Positions 41,676 through 45,998 of a stretch of 45,998 nucleotides of DNA are shown here, one piece after another. Position 1 is the stretch's first letter. Each line of letters opens with the position of its first letter. The notes beneath the pieces are model-generated. The model saw nothing but the letters and a program-made list of their open reading frames with translations, made no database searches and was not told the DNA's origin. A program made the position numbers and the translations under genes. This DNA is from an uncultured Oscillospiraceae bacterium (GTDB taxonomy: Bacteria > Bacillota > Clostridia > Oscillospirales > Ruminococcaceae). Location of the stretch: positions 1 through 45,998 of the forward strand of contig CABUAH010000008.1 of the NCBI GenBank assembly GCA_902489475.1. Direction: 5' to 3'.

Positions 41676-42533
41676 TTAAAGCGGTAAAAACTCAGGCTTT
41701 CTGTTTTTAAAATAGGTTATATATTTAAATCCCGTCTGTTTGGCAAGCTCTGCACATTCATAAATTCCCTTTCCGAGATCTTCCTTACAATGAGCGTCTG
41801 ATCCGAGAGAGAGTATCTCTCCGCCGAGTTCCTTGTAAATTTCGAGAATTTCTTTGTGAGGAAACGGTTTGCCGTATTTTTGGCGCAGCCCCGAGGTGTT
41901 GATTTCTATTCCTTTTCCTGATTCAATCAGCTTCTTGAAGCATTCCCGAATCAAATCTTCAAATTGCGTCATATCTACTTTTATGCCTGCGTTTCCCTCT
42001 ATGTATCTTAGAGTGTAGGTAACATGACCTAAAACGTCGAATTTTCCCCAACAGCAAAGCTTATAAAGCTCCTTATAATAGTCATCAATAAGATTCGTTA
42101 TACCTTGATAATCATAGTTTTCATATTTGATAAATGCAAAATCATCGTTGTTAGGAAGCTGATGCATTGAGCCGATTATAAAATCAAGGCGTGAGTCTTC
42201 TGTAATCTTGTCGGCAATGTAATAGTCGTGGGTCGCCTGACCAAGCTCCACTCCGCATATGAGGTTTATTCTTCCTTTATACTCTTCTTTTAGCTTTGTT
42301 ACAAGGCTTACGCTTCCTTCGTAGTCTTTGTCAAAGTTCCATGTGTCATAGCCGTTTTCCTTTGCACCGTAATGCTCCATAGAATACCAGCGGTTGCATT
42401 CACAATGGTCTGTTATCGCATATGCCGAAAGTCCAAGCGATATAGCCTTTTCAATCATGTTGATTGAAGGTTCTTCGGAGTCGGGTGAAAAAGACGTATG
42501 AGTGTGACAGTCAATAAGTCCGTTTAATTTCAT
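41676..42533 (-). CDS. PHP-domain phosphatase, HisK/HisJ-like (histidinol-phosphatase family)
   Basis: 285 residues. PHP metal-binding motifs: DCHTHTSFSPD at the N-terminus, AITDHCE, CGVELG, IGSMHQLPN, GHVTY and GSDAHCKEDLG. The family hydrolyses phosphomonoesters; histidinol phosphate is the classical substrate. No other his genes are present, and cotranscription with a glycoside hydrolase leaves other sugar or metabolite phosphates possible. It precedes the GH127 gene by 17 bases on the same strand. Confidence 0.85.
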   Translation of the reverse strand: MKLNGLIDCHTHTSFSPDSEEPSINMIEKAISLGLSAYAITDHCECNRWYSMEHYGAKENGYDTWNFDKDYEGSVSLVTKLKEEYKGRINLICGVELGQATHDYYIADKITEDSRLDFIIGSMHQLPNNDDFAFIKYENYDYQGITNLIDDYYKELYKLCCWGKFDVLGHVTYTLRYIEGNAGIKVDMTQFEDLIRECFKKLIESGKGIEINTSGLRQKYGKPFPHKEILEIYKELGGEILSLGSDAHCKEDLGKGIYECAELAKQTGFKYITYFKNRKPEFLPL

Positions 42534-42623
42534 TTTTATTCATCCTTTTAATCATTTTCTGATTTGAGTATATCATATAATTTATTAAATTTAAAGTGCA
42601 AAATAAAAAATCTTTTAAAACGG

Positions 42624-42652
42624 TTTGCAAAATGTAAATTTTATGTTATACT
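42624..42652 (+). promoter_or_regulatory. promoter just ahead of repeat copy D
   Basis: TTTGCA (42624-42629), 17-bp spacer, TATACT (42647-42652). The -10 box and the following bases match copy B at 22535-22556 nearly base for base. Confidence 0.5.
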
Positions 42653-42660
42653 GTATTTAA

Positions 42661-42796
42661 ATAAGGGGCATTGCCCTGTCATTCAACAAACGGCATGGGC
42701 GTTAGCCCCTTAGGGTTTCAGTGGGGGATTTTAAGCCCCTACTGAAAGACGTAGATTTTCCGCCGCCTTAGAGGCGGGGAATCTTGCCGTGGTTAT
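42661..42796 (+). repeat. dispersed structured repeat family 1, copy D
   Basis: From ATAAGGGG to GGTTAT. Hairpins: GGGGCATTGCCC at the left end, TTTCAGTGGGGG/CCCCTACTGAAA in the middle, and CCGCCGCCTTAGAGGCGGGG at the right. It lies 50 bases before the ACT gene and would form its leader if the promoter at 42624 is used. Confidence 0.88.
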
Positions 42797-42846
42797 ATCT
42801 TAGGGTAATCCCTTATGAAAACAGTAAAGTATGGAGGTTAATAAAT

Positions 42847-43116
42847 ATGAGAGCAATTGTTACTGTAATAGGTAAAGACGCTGTAGGTATTTTAGCAAAG
42901 GTGTCTGCGATATGTTCTGAATATAACGCAAATGTTATAGAGGTTACACAATCTGTTTTACAGGATATGTTTGCGATGATAATGCTTGTTGACATTTCAA
43001 AGCTCAATACGGAGTTTAGTGCGCTCAGCGATAGAATGACAGCGGCAGGGGACGAAATGGGACTTAAAATACACGCTATGCACGAGAGCGTTTTTAACTG
43101 TATGCACCATATTTAA
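42847..43116 (+). CDS. ACT domain protein (UPF0237/GcvR-like)
   Basis: 89 residues from ATG 42847, preceded by GGAGG. A single ACT domain: AIVTVIGKDAVGILAKVSAI at the start, then NVIEVTQSVLQDMFAMIMLVD, the strand-helix pattern of small-molecule regulatory domains that usually bind amino acids. It lies 24 bases before the UPF0210 gene, an arrangement widely conserved in Firmicutes, so the two probably work together; the function is unknown. Confidence 0.92.
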   Translation: MRAIVTVIGKDAVGILAKVSAICSEYNANVIEVTQSVLQDMFAMIMLVDISKLNTEFSALSDRMTAAGDEMGLKIHAMHESVFNCMHHI

Positions 43117-43140
43117 TTTCTTTTCTGGGAGGAAAATTTA

Positions 43141-44496
43141 ATGCTCAACGCATATGACATATTAGAAACAATAAGAATGATTCAGGACGAATGTCTTGAC
43201 ATAAGAACGATAACAATGGGAATATCTCTTCTCGATTGCATTGACAGCAACATTGACATTGCCTGCAAAAAGGTTTATGACAAAATAACCGATAAAGCGA
43301 AGAATTTAGTTTCGGTTGGAGAAAAGATTGAAAAGGAATTCGGTATTCCTATTATAAACAAAAGAATTTCCGTAACCCCGATAGCTATAGTTTCGGCGGC
43401 GTGCAAATGCTCGCCCGTTCCTTTCGCAAAAGCAATGGACGAAGCGGCAAAGGCTGTTGGCGTAAACTTGATCGGCGGTTATTCGGCGCTTGTTCAAAAG
43501 GGTTTTTCCGCAGGCGATTTAGAGCTTATTAAATCTATTCCGGAAGCGCTTAGCGTTACCGAAAGAGTTTGTTCGTCAGTAAATGTCGGTTCGACAAAAA
43601 CCGGAATAAATCTTGACGCTTGCAAGCTCATGGGAAAGATTATAAAAGAATCTGCTGAAAAAACTGTGGATAAGGCGTGCTTCGGAGCTGCAAAGCTTGT
43701 TGTATTTTGTAATGCAGTTGAAGATAACCCGTTTATGGCAGGTGCTTTTCATGGTGTCGGAGAGCCTGACTGTATGATAAATGTCGGCGTATCCGGACCG
43801 GGTGTTGTAAGAAGTGCGCTTGCTAAGCATCCTGATGCAGATATTTCCGAGATAGCTGATATAATAAAGAAAACATCATATAAAATCACAAGGATAGGAC
43901 AGCTTGTGGGAGTTACCGCTTCCGAGCGTTTGGGAGTGCCTTTCGGAATCGTAGATTTATCATTAGCGCCTACGCCTGCTATCGGCGACAGTGTAGCACA
44001 TATTTTAGAGGAAATAGGACTTGAAAGATGCGGAACTCACGGAACTACTGCAACACTTGCGCTTTTGAATGATGCTGTTAAAAAGGGCGGAGTTATGGCT
44101 TGTTCGAGAATCGGCGGACTTTCGGGTGCATTTATTCCTGTTTCCGAAGATGCAGGAATGATAGATGCAGCTAAATCGGGAACACTTTGCATCGAAAAGC
44201 TTGAGGCTATGACGGCGGTTTGCTCAGTAGGACTTGACATGATAGTAGTACCCGGTGATACAACAGAGGATACGCTCGCAGCAATTATTGCTGATGAAGC
44301 GGCAATAGGAATGGTAAACTCAAAAACAACTGCTGTAAGAATTATTCCTGCCATTGGCAAAGAGGTTGGAGATGAGCTTGACTGGGGCGGACTTTTCGGA
44401 TGCGGACCGGTAATGCCTTTGAAGAGCGAGTCTGCTTCAAAATTTATAAACCGTGGAGGGCAGATTCCGGCTCCGATGCAGTCTCTTAAAAACTAA
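43141..44496 (+). CDS. UPF0210/DUF711 (PFL-like) family protein
   Basis: 451 residues, close to the usual family length. MLNAYDILETIRMIQDECLD is the family N-terminus; DCIDSNIDIACKKVYDKI, NPFMAGAFHGVGEPD, NVGVSGPGVV and the C-terminal GRGGQIP-like NRGGQIPAPMQSLKN are typical. The structure of relatives is related to pyruvate formate-lyase, but the glycyl-radical motif is not expected and no activity is established. GGGAGGAAAA precedes the ATG. It is paired with the ACT gene upstream. Confidence 0.93.
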   Translation: MLNAYDILETIRMIQDECLDIRTITMGISLLDCIDSNIDIACKKVYDKITDKAKNLVSVGEKIEKEFGIPIINKRISVTPIAIVSAACKCSPVPFAKAMDEAAKAVGVNLIGGYSALVQKGFSAGDLELIKSIPEALSVTERVCSSVNVGSTKTGINLDACKLMGKIIKESAEKTVDKACFGAAKLVVFCNAVEDNPFMAGAFHGVGEPDCMINVGVSGPGVVRSALAKHPDADISEIADIIKKTSYKITRIGQLVGVTASERLGVPFGIVDLSLAPTPAIGDSVAHILEEIGLERCGTHGTTATLALLNDAVKKGGVMACSRIGGLSGAFIPVSEDAGMIDAAKSGTLCIEKLEAMTAVCSVGLDMIVVPGDTTEDTLAAIIADEAAIGMVNSKTTAVRIIPAIGKEVGDELDWGGLFGCGPVMPLKSESASKFINRGGQIPAPMQSLKN

Positions 44497-44503
44497 TTAT
44501 TAA

Positions 44504-44560
44504 ATAAGGGGCATTGCCCCGTCATTCAACAAGCGGCATGGGACATCTTGCCGTGGTTAT
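44504..44560 (+). repeat. dispersed structured repeat family 1, copy E (internal deletion)
   Basis: Both ends match copy D: ATAAGGGGCATTGCCCC, CATTCAACAAGCGGCATGGG, then directly ACATCTTGCCGTGGTTAT. About 80 bases, including the central and right hairpins, are missing. It lies 8 bases beyond the UPF0210 stop and 34 before the lipoprotein start. Confidence 0.85.
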
Positions 44561-44594
44561 ATGATTGGTTTAGATATATGGAGAGGTGTTTAAT

Positions 44595-45530
44595 TTGCTT
44601 AAGAAAATTTGTACGTTGATTTTATCGGTTTCATTGGCTCTTACGGCTTTTTGTGCCTGTGGCAGCGAGGAAAAGGCAACTATATCAAAAGAAGAAAAAA
44701 CTACTGAATCTACCTCGCAGGAAGCCAAAGACATAGGAAGCGGAGTGAGTCAGTCGGGTGTAACTGAAATAAAAGAGCTTAAAGGCGAAAAAAGCAGAAT
44801 AAACAGTTATATGGATGTAATAAACGGAGGAACGTACGCTTTAACAGGAACTATTAAAACTCACTCTATGGGGCTTGTGTCAGAAAATCCTGTTAAAATT
44901 TACTCTCTTAACAATGACAAGTATTACTATAATGTAGCAACTGTTGCTGCAAGTTCGGAGTATTTGATTACCAATTCTGTTGCATACGTTTTAAATGTAA
45001 AAGACAAAACCTATGCAAAGTGTGAATCAAAAACCAATGACAGCATAAAAGCCGGTATAAATACTTATCTTCCGCTTCTTAAGACTTTAACGGCACTTGA
45101 CACATATGAAGTTGAGTACGATGGAAAAAGTTATGTAAGAGAACGCTATGAAATAAAGAACAATGTCGGTGAAGAACAGACAATTTCATATTTCTTTGAC
45201 GGCGATACACTTGAAATTATAAGATACGATTCAAATGTTTTGGAAACTGTTTTGCAGTCTGATTTTAAGGTGTCTGAGTTTAAAAATGAAGTTGATGAAT
45301 CGCTTTTTGAACTGCCTGACGGATATAAGGAAATTTCGGAGACGGAGCTTGAGCAAAATAAAAATAATACTCCGTCATCCGATGAATACATTCTTGCGCT
45401 TTTTGATTCCCTGGGAGTAACGGATAAACAGCTTAAAGATATGGGATATACAAAAGAACAGGTCCTTGCAATGGACGAACAGGAGAGAAGTGTATTTTTA
45501 GCAAAGCTTTTTGGAGAGAATTTGGAATAA
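44595..45530 (+). CDS. putative lipoprotein
   Basis: 311 residues from TTG 44595, which follows GGAGAGGTG; GTG 44586 overlaps that site. The N-terminus MLKKICTLILSVSLALTAF leads to CAC, a plausible lipobox (C at about 22). A Ser/Thr/Glu-rich linker follows, then a beta-rich domain (TYALTGTIKTHSMG, EYDGKSYVRERYEI, FDGDTLEIIRYDS) resembling LolA-like or DUF lipoprotein folds. I recognise no named family. The C-terminal part (about 265-305) is helical and polar. Location is probably the outer face of the membrane. Confidence 0.75.
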   Translation: MLKKICTLILSVSLALTAFCACGSEEKATISKEEKTTESTSQEAKDIGSGVSQSGVTEIKELKGEKSRINSYMDVINGGTYALTGTIKTHSMGLVSENPVKIYSLNNDKYYYNVATVAASSEYLITNSVAYVLNVKDKTYAKCESKTNDSIKAGINTYLPLLKTLTALDTYEVEYDGKSYVRERYEIKNNVGEEQTISYFFDGDTLEIIRYDSNVLETVLQSDFKVSEFKNEVDESLFELPDGYKEISETELEQNKNNTPSSDEYILALFDSLGVTDKQLKDMGYTKEQVLAMDEQERSVFLAKLFGENLE

Positions 45531-45543
45531 ATTAAAAAAACAC

Positions 45544-45572
45544 TTGAATTTTATAAAAAAATGTGTTATACT
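45544..45572 (+). promoter_or_regulatory. secG promoter
   Basis: TTGAAT (45544-45549), 17-bp spacer, TATACT (45567-45572). Confidence 0.7.
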
Positions 45573-45629
45573 AACTTCTAGTCTTTGCAAAAAGTGAGTA
45601 TTATACAAAATTATCGGAGGTTTTTAAAT

Positions 45630-45881
45630 ATGTCAACACTTGAAATTATCTGCGGGATTCTGCTGTTAATAAGCTGTATCTCTATTATTTTAATTGTTTT
45701 GGTTCAGGAAGGAAAGGAACAGGGTCTTAATTCTGCGATCGGCGGCGGCTCAAATGATTCTTTCTATGCAACGAATAAAAGCAGGACACGTGATGCAAAG
45801 CTTTCACGTATAACCAAAGTTGCAGCAGTTATTCTTTTCGTAGTAACGCTGGTTGTAAACTTTATTGATTACAGACTTTAA
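45630..45881 (+). CDS. secG: preprotein translocase subunit SecG
   Basis: 83 residues from ATG 45630 behind CGGAGG. Two membrane spans (about 5-23 and 57-77) flank the conserved VLVQEGKEQGLNSAIGGGS segment. SecG joins SecYE to aid protein export. It has its own promoter and a terminator before the next gene, which is consistent with the common secG-rnr-smpB order. Confidence 0.95.
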   Translation: MSTLEIICGILLLISCISIILIVLVQEGKEQGLNSAIGGGSNDSFYATNKSRTRDAKLSRITKVAAVILFVVTLVVNFIDYRL

Positions 45882-45888
45882 AGAAATT

Positions 45889-45919
45889 AAAAGCCCTGTG
45901 TTTTCACAGGGCTTTTTTT
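45889..45919 (+). terminator. secG terminator
   Basis: AAAAGCCCTGTG (45889-45900) and CACAGGGCTTTT (45905-45916) form a 12-bp stem with loop TTTT and continue into more T. Confidence 0.95.
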
Positions 45920-45961
45920 ATGAGTTTTTTGGGAAGAATAAGCTTTGGAGAGGAAGATAAA

Positions 45962-45998
45962 ATGAAAAAGAAAAAGATAAAAAATAAAAATATAAAAA
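45962..45998 (+). CDS. start of the next gene (partial, possibly ribonuclease R)
   Basis: ATG 45962 follows GGAGAGGA and opens 12 codons (MKKKKIKNKNIK) before the window ends. The basic start fits some RNase R proteins, and rnr commonly follows secG in Firmicutes, but the sequence here cannot prove it. Confidence 0.5.
   Translation, partial: MKKKKIKNKNIK

Noticed and set aside
1..45998. CRISPR array, prophage or insertion-sequence transposase
   Set aside because: No regularly spaced direct repeats, phage structural genes or transposase motifs were seen; the repeats present are dispersed and noncoding.

Overview
This is a low-GC Gram-positive chromosome segment, most likely from a gut Clostridia species of the Oscillospirales/Ruminococcaceae type. 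The inference rests on AT-rich base use, strong AGGAGG-type ribosome sites, sigma-A promoters with 17-bp spacing, a Firmicutes-style division cluster with a PASTA-domain PBP, a MurE carrying the meso-diaminopimelate signature DNPR, ECF-type vitamin transporters, and UPF0210/ACT and DUF4867/isomerase gene pairs. No rRNA, intact tRNA, prophage, transposase or CRISPR array was seen. Layout: (1) 1-3.8 kb holds a gene end, a stand-alone PduL phosphotransacylase, a prepilin peptidase and a PAS-GGDEF-EAL protein whose GGDEF site is lost but whose EAL site is intact. (2) 3.9-6.5 kb is valS, followed by about 740 noncoding bases that include a hairpin-rich segment between two copies of one terminator. 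(3) 7.2-20.9 kb is the division and wall (dcw) cluster: mraZ-rsmH-ftsL-PBP(spoVD/ftsI)-murE-murF-ftsW-murG-murA-ftsQ-ftsZ. mraY, murD, murB, murC and ftsA are absent from it. It opens with a consensus promoter and a 10-bp-periodic candidate MraZ operator. murA is preceded by an 18-bp hairpin that buries its ribosome site. (4) 20.9-26.3 kb holds a lone fumarase beta subunit, a SigH-like sigma factor, a tRNA-like remnant, a zinc-ribbon protein and a coupled operon (TPR membrane protein, HAD phosphatase, FlK-like thioesterase, patatin, metallophosphoesterase). The metallophosphoesterase appears to start with ATT. (5) 26.3-31.4 kb, minus strand: membrane protein, sugar nucleotidyltransferase, CapA-like lipoprotein, ECF S component and RmuC. 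(6) 31.4-36.8 kb holds an unannotated 50-residue membrane peptide, a hypothetical protein, pyrophosphatase, the DUF4867 plus fucose/arabinose-isomerase-like pair, a compact type I toxin-antitoxin locus and a GNAT acetyltransferase behind an apparent attenuator. (7) 37-46 kb holds coaX with a probable pantothenate ECF transporter, an AEC carrier, a GH127 arabinofuranosidase, a PHP phosphatase, the ACT/UPF0210 pair, a lipoprotein, secG and the first codons of the next gene (probably rnr). How the parts relate: genes of region 3 make UDP-MurNAc-peptide precursors (murA, murE, murF), lipid II (murG) and septal wall (ftsW, PBP), and place them with FtsZ, FtsL and FtsQ. Regions 4-7 are ordinary housekeeping and accessory metabolism. 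Between them lies a dispersed family of five structured repeats of about 135 bp (3622, 22549, 31382, 42661 and an internally deleted copy at 44504) and a second family of about 60 bp (96 and 35847). The least ordinary items are the type I toxin-antitoxin locus at 35.5-35.8 kb, the ATT-start gene at 25442, the murA hairpin, the GNAT attenuator, the five-copy repeat family, the tRNA-like remnant and the 50-residue peptide. Function calls are from motif recognition by eye; nothing was searched or folded by software.
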